Below are positions 15,076-23,044 of a stretch of DNA of 42,565 bases, in pieces. A program made the translations under genes and the position numbers. Source of the DNA: an uncultured Candidatus Poseidoniales archaeon (GTDB lineage: Archaea > Thermoplasmatota > Poseidoniia > Poseidoniales > Thalassarchaeaceae); the NCBI GenBank assembly GCA_902573115.1, contig CACGIM010000005.1, forward strand, positions 1-42,565. Reading direction: 5' to 3'. The notes under the pieces were generated by a model, which was given only the letters and a program-made list of their open reading frames with translations, was not told where the DNA came from and made no database searches. Each line of letters opens with the position of its first letter. Within the stretch, counting starts at the first letter, position 1.

Positions 15076-15131
15076 CCATCGCAAGAACAGCTTGGACCAC
15101 ATGGGTCACAATCACAACATTCACAGGGCAT
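15066..15131 (-). CDS. 21-aa micropeptide with nine cysteines
   Basis: This minus-strand ORF, far below the track cutoff, reads MPCECCDCDPCGPSCSCDGC followed by one more C and TAA. Nine of 21 residues are Cys (positions 3, 5, 6, 8, 11, 15, 17, 20, 21) and four are acidic, a composition very unlike chance and like metallothioneins, which bind soft metals through CxC and CC pairs. In-frame stop TAA lies nine codons upstream, so this ATG is the only ATG start. A TATA-like TAAATAATA is centred ~23 nt upstream, consistent with leaderless transcription. It lies 88 bp downstream of the PqqD-like gene on the same strand. Function is unproven; a metal buffer or a modified-peptide precursor are possibilities. 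Confidence 0.6.
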   Translation of the reverse strand: MPCECCDCDPCGPSCSCDGCC

Positions 15132-15149
15132 GATGTACGGTAATCGGAT

Positions 15150-15158
15150 TATTATTTA
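15150..15158 (-). promoter_or_regulatory. TATA-like box for the Cys-rich micropeptide
   Basis: TAAATAATA on the minus strand is centred about 23 nt before the ATG of the 21-aa ORF. Archaeal TATA boxes centre near -26 to -27, so a transcript starting at or beside the ATG (leaderless) would fit. The surrounding DNA is AT-rich, so chance occurrence is possible. Confidence 0.35.
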
Positions 15159-15219
15159 GATGTGTCTGAATTATTAATCAACGATGTCGGCCTTTCTGAA
15201 ATGAAAGTTTCTTCCAGAA

Positions 15220-15564
15220 CTAATTATTTGGATTAGTTCTGATGTTAGTAATTTCCGCATAACCTAGTTCCAGGAAGTGGGCTATTGACTTGCTAACTCT
15301 TTCGGACACCGGGGATATCTTCTCTGCAAATTCTTCATCCATTGCATTCATGATCTCCTCAATTGTGTTCTTTCCATCCATCAAAAGCCAAAGTTTTGAA
15401 TTCATATCGTCAAGTGATCTTCTAACTTTTTTAGGTGCTTTAAATATGTCAGATATCTTTGTTTCAAACTTACCTAAGATCTTATCGACAGTTATTACTA
15501 CCAGTCCGTGACCATTAATCTCCCAATCAACATCGGCCCTTTTTGGAATCAGCCCGTTCCCCAT
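15220..15564 (-). CDS. PqqD-like (RiPP recognition element) protein
   Basis: A 114-residue protein with the PqqD winged-helix pattern: KRADVDWEINGHGLVVITV, then LDDMNSKLWLLMDGKNTIEEI and SERVSKSIAHFLELGYAEI. In PQQ and many RiPP pathways such domains bind precursor leader peptides, but PqqD-like proteins also occur alone in archaea with unknown roles. I prefer the ATG at 15564 to the track's TTG at 15588, because it overlaps the stop of the upstream 56-aa gene as TAATG, a coupling signal. The order on the minus strand is FMN reductase, 56-aa membrane protein, this gene, Cys-rich micropeptide. No radical SAM partner is adjacent. Confidence 0.8.
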   Translation of the reverse strand: MGNGLIPKRADVDWEINGHGLVVITVDKILGKFETKISDIFKAPKKVRRSLDDMNSKLWLLMDGKNTIEEIMNAMDEEFAEKISPVSERVSKSIAHFLELGYAEITNIRTNPNN

Positions 15565-15734
15565 TAGAACACCGACGATATTAGCCAAGCGGAGGACAAA
15601 ATCCCTAATGTGACAAATCCTATTAATTTCCTCTTTCCTAATCTAAAGTTGCTTGCCCACCAAGTACCAACTCCGCTCAAGGACATCAAGAATAATGCGA
15701 TCGACTCTGCTGAATTCAGAGACCCAGATGTCAA
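15564..15734 (-). CDS. 56-aa two-helix membrane protein (not in ORF track)
   Basis: A short minus-strand gene hidden between the FMN reductase and the PqqD-like gene. It starts with TTG one base after the reductase stop, behind a good ribosome site (GAGGAG), and its TAA overlaps the next ATG (TAATG). The product opens MTSGSLNSAESIALFLMSLS and has two hydrophobic helices (ESIALFLMSLSGVGTWWASNF and KLIGFVTLGILSSAWLISSVF) joined by a basic loop RLGKRK, which should be cytoplasmic. The tight fit between two real genes and the ribosome site support it. No family is recognised. Confidence 0.7.
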   Translation of the reverse strand: MTSGSLNSAESIALFLMSLSGVGTWWASNFRLGKRKLIGFVTLGILSSAWLISSVF

Positions 15735-15735
15735 C

Positions 15736-16281
15736 CTATCTCCTCAATTTTATTGTGTTCGATACCAAAGAAGCAGCCAAACTTTTCACTCTATCAAGGA
15801 TTAGATTATCGACTATTGAGCCATCTTCTTCGAATGCTTCCTTTATGTGTGGAACTGCTATTTGCTCAGGAGCCACCCAACCATGAATCCATCTTGCAGC
15901 TATCCTCATATGATTTAGAGTGTTATTACTATTCTGACCACCAAGAGTGGCCATCAATCCGAACACCTTTCCGGAGGTATGTTTAGAATAAAGCCAATCC
16001 AGGCTATTTTTCATCACTCCACTCATTGTACCATGATATTCCGGGCTAGATAACACAAATGCATCTGAGCTCAGGGCCATATCTTGAAATTCCTTTACAA
16101 TAGCATCTTCCCAGCTTCCCGGGGCACCGACTAATGGCAAGGGCTTCTTACCGTGGTCCCAAATAAGGGTCTCAGCACCCAATGATTCGCATTCTTTCAA
16201 CAATATCTCCAGCATACGCCCATTGGCAGAGTCCAAGTCGTAAGTTCCACATATTCCCATTATCACAATTGGATCGCTCAC
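15736..16281 (-). CDS. NADPH-dependent FMN reductase-like flavoprotein
   Basis: A 181-residue flavodoxin-fold oxidoreductase of the SsuE/ArsH/chromate-reductase type. The FMN phosphate loop is GICGTYDLDSANGRM, a variant of the usual GSLRxxSxN. The hallmark FMN/NADPH segment SSPEYHGTMSGVMKNSLDWL is complete, and GKVFGLMATLGGQN is the third flavin loop. These enzymes use NAD(P)H to reduce FMN, quinones or metals. It begins the minus-strand group that continues through the 56-aa membrane protein to the PqqD-like gene, with 1-nt spacing to the former. It is divergent from the TPR gene across an 87-bp gap. Confidence 0.88.
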   Translation of the reverse strand: MSDPIVIMGICGTYDLDSANGRMLEILLKECESLGAETLIWDHGKKPLPLVGAPGSWEDAIVKEFQDMALSSDAFVLSSPEYHGTMSGVMKNSLDWLYSKHTSGKVFGLMATLGGQNSNNTLNHMRIAARWIHGWVAPEQIAVPHIKEAFEEDGSIVDNLILDRVKSLAASLVSNTIKLRR

Positions 16282-16368
16282 GACCTCTAATAGGGGTCCC
16301 TGTCTTCAACTATACCCACCGAGATATCTTGCCAACGCTTATTCATTATCGGGTTTGCCAAAGGAAAT

Positions 16369-17550
16369 ATGGAAGGTAGCATATCTGAAATGCTACAGTT
16401 GGCATCAGAAGAGGCCAATTCAAATAGGATCTCAGAATCCATCGAATCTTACCTAAGAGTCTTAACACTAGATTCCGAAAATGCAACTGCTCTGTACTGT
16501 CTTGGGGTCCTCTACGCTCAGATTGGATCCCTGGATGATTCAATAAAATCCTTCGAAAAGTCCCATAAATCATATCCCAATCACGGACCAACGTTAGCAA
16601 ACCTAGCAACATTGTTAGAAAATATAGATCCTGTCAAAGCTTCGGAATATGCAATATTAGCGAAGGTTTCATTTCCAGAAGATGATAACATTTCTAGGAT
16701 AGCGAATTACGAGGTTTCGGATTCAAGCCCAACCAAACTTTTCGTAAAGGCTACAGCCGTAGAACAGGAGGAAGGGGAAAACATAGATAATCTGAATCAA
16801 GATTACTCTCCACAATCAAGGAAATCCAAAGCCAAGTCTCTCTCATCTACTGGGGATCACTCTTCTGCAGTCGCTATTTGGAAAGGATTGCTAGATGAGG
16901 CACCAGAGTCCCCGGAAATATGGCGGGGTCTCGGGGAGGCATTGTCTGCCGCCGGTTATGATGAAAGATCGGAGCAGTGCATGAATAGGGCTTACTCTCT
17001 CGAAATAAAACAAGAAGAACATACCAAAGAAGCCCCCGTTAAGGAAATCGAACAAGATGATGTTGAAGCACTGATGATTGCAGCAGAAGAAGTTCAGTCA
17101 AAAATGGAAGAAAAAGAACCAACGAGGGACTTAGAAGATGCAATTGGCTGGTATAATATGGGGATCAATCTGATGAATGAGGGAAAACATGACGATGCTC
17201 TTAGCAGCTTCGAGAAGGCTATAGGAGGTTGCCCCCCAGAAGAGATTGAGCTAAAGATAAATTCCCACAATGCCCGGGGTAATGCTCTCTACAACGCAGC
17301 GCGATATCCTGAGAGTGTGATAGCCTACCATACGGCTATAGGGATAGACCCCAAAAGTGTGAAGGGTAAAACTTTGTTTAACATGGGTTCATCGTATGCC
17401 GCTGTTGAGCTTTTCGAAGATGCCATAAAGTGCTTTTCACAAGCAATCGAAATGGGGCTAGACAAGGATGAGTCAATACTGTGTGAGAAGCAACTCAGTA
17501 GGTGTAGGCTTTTAGCTAGGGAACAGGCAAAGAGACAATCACGGGTTTGA
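16369..17550 (+). CDS. TPR-repeat protein
   Basis: A 393-residue protein built of tetratricopeptide repeats in two groups. The N-terminal group covers residues ~18-100 (ALYCLGVLYAQIGSLDDSIK, then a second repeat). A third region near residue 155 (SLSSTGDHSSAVAIW) and a run in the last 140 residues (AIGWYNMGINLMNEGKHDDA, ALYNAARYPESVIAY, MGSSYAAVELFEDAIKCF) supply more. An acidic linker rich in Glu separates them. There is no signal peptide or membrane segment, so it is probably a cytoplasmic scaffold for protein partners. Its stop abuts the convergent molybdoenzyme gene. The partner is unknown. Confidence 0.85.
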   Translation: MEGSISEMLQLASEEANSNRISESIESYLRVLTLDSENATALYCLGVLYAQIGSLDDSIKSFEKSHKSYPNHGPTLANLATLLENIDPVKASEYAILAKVSFPEDDNISRIANYEVSDSSPTKLFVKATAVEQEEGENIDNLNQDYSPQSRKSKAKSLSSTGDHSSAVAIWKGLLDEAPESPEIWRGLGEALSAAGYDERSEQCMNRAYSLEIKQEEHTKEAPVKEIEQDDVEALMIAAEEVQSKMEEKEPTRDLEDAIGWYNMGINLMNEGKHDDALSSFEKAIGGCPPEEIELKINSHNARGNALYNAARYPESVIAYHTAIGIDPKSVKGKTLFNMGSSYAAVELFEDAIKCFSQAIEMGLDKDESILCEKQLSRCRLLAREQAKRQSRV

Positions 17551-19836
17551 CTAGGCTGATATGCTAACTAGAACTGACTTACTAGTAGGTGTTTTACTTA
17601 AATCGGCCACACTATCGAGCGGTATCAGGACATTAGACTCAGGAAAATACGTCGCTACGTTTCCAGGAGGAATGTCGTATCCGATCAAATACCAACCGTC
17701 AGATTTCCTCTCTATTCCTTTGTAATTTGTTTTGATTGAAACTTCCTGATACTGTTCCCATCCGTTAGATTTCATGTCCGCATGGCTCATCATAACTACT
17801 CTTCTGCCGCCAGAAATACCTCTATACCTATCATCTGTCCCGTATATCGTTGTGTTATACTGGTCATGGGACCTTATTGTCATCATGACAAATTCCCCCT
17901 CAACCCGATTAATTCCATTTAGCTCATGTGAAATAAAATTGGCCTTTCCCGTACTTGTATTGAAAACAAGGTCATCTCTGGGGGGGTTAGGTAAATAGAA
18001 ACCTCCATCCCACCTACATCTGTCATTGTACTGATCAAATCCGGGAATTGTCCTTTCAATACAATCCCTTATTCTGTCGTAATCCCCAACAAGATTTGCC
18101 CATTTGATTCCTGACATGCCGATTAACGATTCTAATGACCCGGCTATTCCAGAAACTATAGCCGGTTCTGACATTAGGTGTTTGCTCGCAGGTCGCGCCA
18201 CTCCTACTGAGGTGTGGACAACCCCCATGGAGTTCTCAACGGTCACTAACTGGGAATGCCCCCCTGTCATATCCCTCTCAGTTCTACCTAAGCAGGGGAG
18301 GATAATTCCAGTCTTTCCAGTTATCAGGTGTGACCTATTAGGTTTCGTGGATATCTGAACTGTCAGCTTACAATTCTCCAGAGCCTTTGCAGTCGCGCCT
18401 GTATCGGACATCGCGGAAAGGAAATTTCCCCCCATGGATAGGAATACAGTAGATTCCCCCTTTGCCATACGTTTGACAGCATCTACGGAATCTGCCCCGT
18501 TCCTGTTCACAGGTTTTATTCCGAACTCAGCTTCTAACGACTCGAGGAATTCCTGAGACGGGTTGTGATTTATTCCAACTGTCCTATCGCCCTGAACATT
18601 GGAGTGGCCCCGGACCGGGCATAGACCTGCTCCAGGCCTCCCAATATTGCCACCTAGAAGTAGAACATTGACAATTTCCTGTATCGTCGCTACAGAATTC
18701 TTGTGCTGAGTAAGACCCATTGCCCAGCAGCATATTATCGAATCGGCTCTGCTCATCAATGTTCCTAATTTCTTAATTTCTGATCTCTCAACACCACTCT
18801 GTGATAAGATTTCGGACCATGATGAATTGGCCACAGAATCTCTGTATTGGTCAAAACCGTGAGTATGGTCTACGATGAATTGGGGTTGTTCTTCCAATAA
18901 TGGAATTATGATTTTAGCTAATCCCCTGAAAAGGGCTTGGTCGCCATTGACTCTAACCCTGATGTGCCTATCTGCTATCGAATTTCCAGTACCTAACACT
19001 TCTAGGGGGTTTTGTGGATGTTTGAAACGAACCATGCCTGTTTCCATTAGCGGATTAATGCTAACAATTGAGGCACCTGCCCTCTTAGCATCTCTTAGTG
19101 CTGTTAGCATCCTAGGGTGGTTAGTTCCAGGGTTCTGGCCAATCACTATTATCAAATCTGACTTCTCAAAGTCATCAAGCCTCACAGTCCCCTTACCGAT
19201 ACCAATAGATTGGTTCAGGGCGATTCCCGATGACTCGTGGCACATATTCGAACAATCAGGCAAGTTGTTAGTCCCTAATCTTCTTGCCAGCAATTGCCAT
19301 AGGTATGCAGCTTCATTGCTTGTTCTTCCGGAAGTATAGAAAAGCGCCTCATCTGGTGAGTCCAAATTAGCTAGCTCATTAGCAATGTAATCGAATGCTT
19401 CCATCCATTCAATCTCCTCATAGTATTCGGAACCTTCCCTGAGAATCAATGGGTTAGTTAGCCTACCTTGACTATTGAGCCATTGGTCAGATCTTTTTGA
19501 TAACTCGACAACTGTGTTCTTTGACCAGAAATCCGGATCCGCCCTCCTTAGAGTGCCCTCATCCGCTATTGCCTTGGCCCCATTTTCGCAGAATTCCGCC
19601 ATTGTCCTTTTGTAATCAGGATCAGGCCAGGCACATCCTGGACAATCAAATCCAGAGAATTTGTTGACTCTGGTCAGATTAGAGATGGTACCTCTTACTC
19701 CCATTTTCGTCACACCGTGCTTTAGTGTCGAAATTATCGCTGGCATACCAGCTGCTGATTTACTGGGTTTTGATTTGGTAGGCACCCTCGAATCGAGTGG
19801 GGTGGTAGCAACCGGCCTTTTACGCACGGACATCAT
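17551..19836 (-). CDS. YdeP-type molybdopterin oxidoreductase alpha subunit
   Basis: A large molybdopterin enzyme of the formate-dehydrogenase-like YdeP group. The start is set at the Met-Met-Ser (19836), since the track's extra 85 residues run into the divergent gene and look like noise. The family block GFDCPGCAWPDPDY appears early, then ALFYTSGRTSNEAAYLWQ, NNLPDCSNMCHESSG with a Cys at the molybdenum-ligand position, VIGQNPGTNHPRM, LLLGGNIGRPGAGLCPVRGHSNVQG, and the C-terminal dinucleotide-binding MMTIRSHDQYNTTIYG. The usual N-terminal 4Fe-4S CX2CX3C domain is absent, as in this group. FdhD, encoded nearby, would sulfurate the cofactor. The physiological substrate is unknown. Confidence 0.9.
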   Translation of the reverse strand: MMSVRKRPVATTPLDSRVPTKSKPSKSAAGMPAIISTLKHGVTKMGVRGTISNLTRVNKFSGFDCPGCAWPDPDYKRTMAEFCENGAKAIADEGTLRRADPDFWSKNTVVELSKRSDQWLNSQGRLTNPLILREGSEYYEEIEWMEAFDYIANELANLDSPDEALFYTSGRTSNEAAYLWQLLARRLGTNNLPDCSNMCHESSGIALNQSIGIGKGTVRLDDFEKSDLIIVIGQNPGTNHPRMLTALRDAKRAGASIVSINPLMETGMVRFKHPQNPLEVLGTGNSIADRHIRVRVNGDQALFRGLAKIIIPLLEEQPQFIVDHTHGFDQYRDSVANSSWSEILSQSGVERSEIKKLGTLMSRADSIICCWAMGLTQHKNSVATIQEIVNVLLLGGNIGRPGAGLCPVRGHSNVQGDRTVGINHNPSQEFLESLEAEFGIKPVNRNGADSVDAVKRMAKGESTVFLSMGGNFLSAMSDTGATAKALENCKLTVQISTKPNRSHLITGKTGIILPCLGRTERDMTGGHSQLVTVENSMGVVHTSVGVARPASKHLMSEPAIVSGIAGSLESLIGMSGIKWANLVGDYDRIRDCIERTIPGFDQYNDRCRWDGGFYLPNPPRDDLVFNTSTGKANFISHELNGINRVEGEFVMMTIRSHDQYNTTIYGTDDRYRGISGGRRVVMMSHADMKSNGWEQYQEVSIKTNYKGIERKSDGWYLIGYDIPPGNVATYFPESNVLIPLDSVADLSKTPTSKSVLVSISA

Positions 19837-19901
19837 AATCAGACACCACATTTCAACATACTGAGGGTCAATATAATGTTCGAATACTAGTGTGGACCGG
19901 T

Positions 19902-20864
19902 ATGAAGAGGGGGCTTCATGTTGTAACTGGGTCTTTCGGCTATTCAGGCAGATGGATCTCAAAGGAGCTTCTTTCAAGAGGAAAAGAGGTGAGAACATTA
20001 ACCAATGCGATAGGCAGGGATGACCCATTCGATGGGATGGTGGATGTACGGCCATTAGATTTTGATAACCATGATGAGCTAGTAAATTCACTCAAAGGTG
20101 CTGATGTGCTATATAATACCTATTGGGTAAGATACAAAGATCCCAATGGAAAATATACACATAATTTAGCGGTAGAGAATATTAGGAAATTATTCTTAGC
20201 TGCCTCTGAAGCTGGCGTTCGTAGGGTAGTGCATTTTTCCGTCGCTCATCCGCATAAAGCTCCAGATTGGACCTATTTCAGGGGTAAGGTGGAAGTAGAG
20301 AATATACTGAAATCATCTGGATTGTCATATGCAATAGTACGTCCTACTGTCTTTTTCGGAGGGAACAGAGATGTCCTCATTAACAACATGGCTTGGCTTA
20401 TACGGAAATTTCCTGTTTTCGGGTTATTTGGTTTTGGAAAATATCAAATTCAACCTGTACACATTAGTGATGTTGCAAGAGTATCAGTCGATTTAGGGGA
20501 AGATTCTCAAAACGTCATTATCGATGTAGCTGGTCCAGAAAAATATCAATACAAAGATTACGTCAAACTAATTTCAAAATCTATCGGAGTAAATAGGATA
20601 ATTGTACCTATGCCCCCGATAATTGGTTGGTTTGTTGGTAAAGCTGTGGGTTTGTTTCTAGATGATAGGGTAATCACTAGAGCCGAGATTAAAGGTCTGA
20701 TGCAAGGTCTTATGGCAACTAATGAGGAACCAGTTGGAAAAATTAGCTTCTCCCATTGGATATCAGAAAACGGTAAGACACTGGGCATAAGATATCAGAA
20801 TGATATGAAAGAAAGGAAGTACTCTGTCCCAGGAGACCAGTCCTCTATTGGGAAATTCTCCTAA
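19902..20864 (+). CDS. Atypical SDR / NDUFA9-like NAD(P)-binding protein
   Basis: A 320-residue Rossmann protein. The nucleotide motif is HVVTGSFGYSGRWISKELL, close to the GxxGxxG of extended/atypical SDRs. The RRVVHFSVAHPHK strand and YFRGKVEVENILKSSGLSYAIVRPTVFFG contain the Y-x-x-x-K pattern region replaced by F-R-G-K-x-x-x-E, as in the NmrA/NDUFA9-like branch, so catalysis may be lost. IQPVHISDVARV is the usual C-terminal substrate-domain block. ATG 19902 (MKRGLHVV) is preferred to the GTG at 19890. It sits between the molybdoenzyme and fdhD, divergent from the former and overlapping the end of the latter by 20 nt. Confidence 0.82.
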   Translation: MKRGLHVVTGSFGYSGRWISKELLSRGKEVRTLTNAIGRDDPFDGMVDVRPLDFDNHDELVNSLKGADVLYNTYWVRYKDPNGKYTHNLAVENIRKLFLAASEAGVRRVVHFSVAHPHKAPDWTYFRGKVEVENILKSSGLSYAIVRPTVFFGGNRDVLINNMAWLIRKFPVFGLFGFGKYQIQPVHISDVARVSVDLGEDSQNVIIDVAGPEKYQYKDYVKLISKSIGVNRIIVPMPPIIGWFVGKAVGLFLDDRVITRAEIKGLMQGLMATNEEPVGKISFSHWISENGKTLGIRYQNDMKERKYSVPGDQSSIGKFS

Positions 20865-21735
20865 TGCCACTGTAAGCTGTTAGTGAATCCTCCTTGGCAA
20901 AACATATCAGTGTCTGTCCGTGTTCTTTAGAGAGATCTACAGCCATAGTACTGGGTGCACCAATGGCGACCAAGATTGGGAACCCCGCAAGGATGGACTT
21001 GTGCACCAGCTCAAATGAAGCCCTCCCGGACAAGATGCAAATCGGATCTGTCGGTGGAATCGCCCGTTTTCTCAAGTAAGATCCTACAAGCTTGTCCATG
21101 GCATTATGTCGCCCCACATCTTCAAAAATCTTGATAATTTTACCAGCGCTATTGAAACTGCAACATGCATGCGACCCTCCTGTCAAGTCAAATATTTTCT
21201 GCGAAGTTCTAATCTGGTTGAGGCATTCCGAAACTAACTTTAGCGAAACAGACGCAACCTCGTCAAGATTAGTACAACCATGCATAGCAAGGGCATCTTC
21301 AATCGTACTCCTCCCGCAAATGCCACAAGCAGAGCTCACGGTACTAGGTCGGCAGTGAACCTTAGGATCGAATTTCGATCCATTATGTAATGTCACAGAA
21401 ATTAAATCTTCTTCAGAATTAATCAAATCTATGTTATCCATGCTGGATATTATGCCTTCGGAATAGAGGAAGCCTAGAGCTAATTTCACGTCTTCCCCCC
21501 TAGTTCTCATGGTAACGCCTAGATTGTATGCCCCATGTTCAGGAGTGATGATTTCTATTGTAAGGGGATCCTCCATTGTCACCGCATCATGTTCCCTCAC
21601 CAGATCAGAGCCAATGACCCGTGCCACATCTCTCTGTTCTATTCCGTCCACGTGCCTTCGAATTGAAACTGATTGATATGTGTGATGTGTGAATATACCA
21701 ACTGTTGAAATACATCTGTTTGCACGTGATATCAT
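20845..21735 (-). CDS. fdhD: FdhD, sulfurtransferase for molybdoenzyme maturation
   Basis: FdhD passes sulfur from a cysteine desulfurase to the molybdenum cofactor of formate-dehydrogenase-like enzymes. The two essential loop cysteines are present in SSACGICGRSTIEDA. The N-terminal block DAVTMEDPLTIEI, LALGFLYSEGII, FDLTGGSHACC, FEDVGRHNAMDKL, ILSGRASFELVHKS and GAPSTMAVDLSKE all match the family. The start is uncertain: ATG at 21735 (MISRAN) gives 296 residues and overlaps the divergent A-type carrier start; GTG at 21651 is an alternative nearer the conserved region. The YdeP-type molybdoenzyme two genes away is the likely client. Confidence 0.93.
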   Translation of the reverse strand: MISRANRCISTVGIFTHHTYQSVSIRRHVDGIEQRDVARVIGSDLVREHDAVTMEDPLTIEIITPEHGAYNLGVTMRTRGEDVKLALGFLYSEGIISSMDNIDLINSEEDLISVTLHNGSKFDPKVHCRPSTVSSACGICGRSTIEDALAMHGCTNLDEVASVSLKLVSECLNQIRTSQKIFDLTGGSHACCSFNSAGKIIKIFEDVGRHNAMDKLVGSYLRKRAIPPTDPICILSGRASFELVHKSILAGFPILVAIGAPSTMAVDLSKEHGQTLICFAKEDSLTAYSGIRRISQ

Positions 21736-22120
21736 GAGCATACTAGGGGGGGAAGGCTTCTCGCTACCGGTCGTAACAGAAACGCCCGTTGTAGCAGTTG
21801 ACCTACAGTTCTCCGACTCAGCAAAGAAGGCACTTAAAGAAAACATGAACGGGGACGAACATACACATGTTCTGGTAATCAGCGCCCAATCAGGGGGGTG
21901 CTCAGGTTATTTGTATGACATGAAAATAATCGAAGACCCTAATGACAATAGCTTTCAGAGGCTAGACGTGGATGGGATACCTGTAATTGTACATAACAAA
22001 GACAGCTCCCTCCTCTCCGGAATATTGGTTGACTACAAAGACACATTAATGGGGGGTGGTTTTCAAATCACCAACCCAAACGCTGACAGATCTTGTGGTT
22101 GTGGGCAGTCATTCGGCTGA
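21734..22120 (+). CDS. A-type iron-sulfur cluster carrier (IscA/ErpA/HesB family)
   Basis: A 128-residue A-type carrier that holds and hands on Fe-S clusters through three cysteines. These are visible as GGCSGYLYDM and CGCGQSF near the C-terminus, with LVDYKDTLMGGGFQITNPNA between them, as in the family. The ~25-residue head before FSDSAKKALKENM is longer than in minimal members and has VVAVDLQFSD. The ATG at 21734 is chosen because the track's upstream extension is not conserved-looking. YgfZ follows after 9 nt, and FdhD is divergent, giving a metallocofactor maturation group. Confidence 0.92.
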   Translation: MSILGGEGFSLPVVTETPVVAVDLQFSDSAKKALKENMNGDEHTHVLVISAQSGGCSGYLYDMKIIEDPNDNSFQRLDVDGIPVIVHNKDSSLLSGILVDYKDTLMGGGFQITNPNADRSCGCGQSFG

Positions 22121-22129
22121 GGTAGTCAA

Positions 22130-23044
22130 TTGACAAATTATCTTAACGGCAACTCCGAACATTTCGTCTTAGACTCCTCAGTGACCTTGCTCAAAGGTTC
22201 AGATTCACTAAAAGTCATTGATAGAACTGTGTCTACAAAACTGACAAAAATGGACAACTTAGATCGCCAAAGTACTCTATTCTGCGATGCCAATGGAAGA
22301 ATTGTCGATCAAGTCTCAATTATCGTTATTGATGGCCAATTATTGGTATTATCCGACAAAGGAGAATCACAAGCAACTAGGAATAAACTAGTCACCGGCG
22401 TATCTTGGGATGAAGACTGTGAAGTGCTGAATGCGGACAATGCGATTTCACAGATTGTGATAGTTTGTAAAAATCCCGACCTAGTACTGGCTAAATTTCA
22501 AATTGAATCAATACTCCTAAGAAATGATAGAGTTATGGAAAAGGAAGATCTACTAATTTCCATGAAAAAATTTAGCTCTTGTCACGTCATAGATATATTG
22601 GTACCGAAAGAGCGGTGTGATGATTTACTTGTCTCCTTGGAGGAGTCAAAATCAAAACTAGGGCCTTTAGAACGCTGGGATTTCCTCAGGATAAACAATG
22701 GCATTCCATCTTTGCTAGACTCGAGGGGAAAATTACCAGGAGATTTAGGAATGGGTGGCCTGATAAGCTTGGACAAAGGATGCTATCCCGGTCAGGAAAT
22801 ACACGCTAGAATGGATAGTAGGGGAAAGTCTGCCAAACAAATGCTGAAGATAAAATCAGAAACAAAATTAGATGTTGGGAAGATTGTCATCAATGACCTT
22901 GGAAGAATTTTTGTGACCTCATCCGCCACTAACGGAGAGGTCTCCTTATCCTTGGCTATTTGTGATTCAGTAGTTGGCGACCGTGTTTCATTCAATCTAC
23001 CAGATGGAACAAAAGGATTAGCTGAGATTCTTACTTCTGTCTGA
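22130..23044 (+). CDS. ygfZ: YgfZ/GcvT-like folate-dependent Fe-S maturation protein
   Basis: A 304-residue member of the COG0354 YgfZ/IBA57 family, which assists Fe-S enzyme repair or assembly with tetrahydrofolate. The family signature KGCYPGQE (K-G-C-Y-x-G-Q-E) is exact, with LPGDLGMGGLISLDKG before it and the ARMDSRGKSAKQ segment after it. The N-terminal half has the GcvT-like VIDRTVSTKL and LFCDANGRIVDQVSI blocks. The start is TTG, 9 nt after the A-type carrier stop, so the two are probably one transcript. The last 14 nt overlap the convergent membrane-protein gene. Confidence 0.9.
   Translation: MTNYLNGNSEHFVLDSSVTLLKGSDSLKVIDRTVSTKLTKMDNLDRQSTLFCDANGRIVDQVSIIVIDGQLLVLSDKGESQATRNKLVTGVSWDEDCEVLNADNAISQIVIVCKNPDLVLAKFQIESILLRNDRVMEKEDLLISMKKFSSCHVIDILVPKERCDDLLVSLEESKSKLGPLERWDFLRINNGIPSLLDSRGKLPGDLGMGGLISLDKGCYPGQEIHARMDSRGKSAKQMLKIKSETKLDVGKIVINDLGRIFVTSSATNGEVSLSLAICDSVVGDRVSFNLPDGTKGLAEILTSV

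Noticed and set aside
18875-19339. Plus-strand 154-aa ORF
   Set aside because: It is antisense to the conserved core of the molybdopterin oxidoreductase.
19837-20091. 85-residue N-terminal extension of the molybdoenzyme ORF
   Set aside because: It overlaps the divergent SDR gene start and has no family-like sequence; the Met-Met-Ser start at 19836 fits better.
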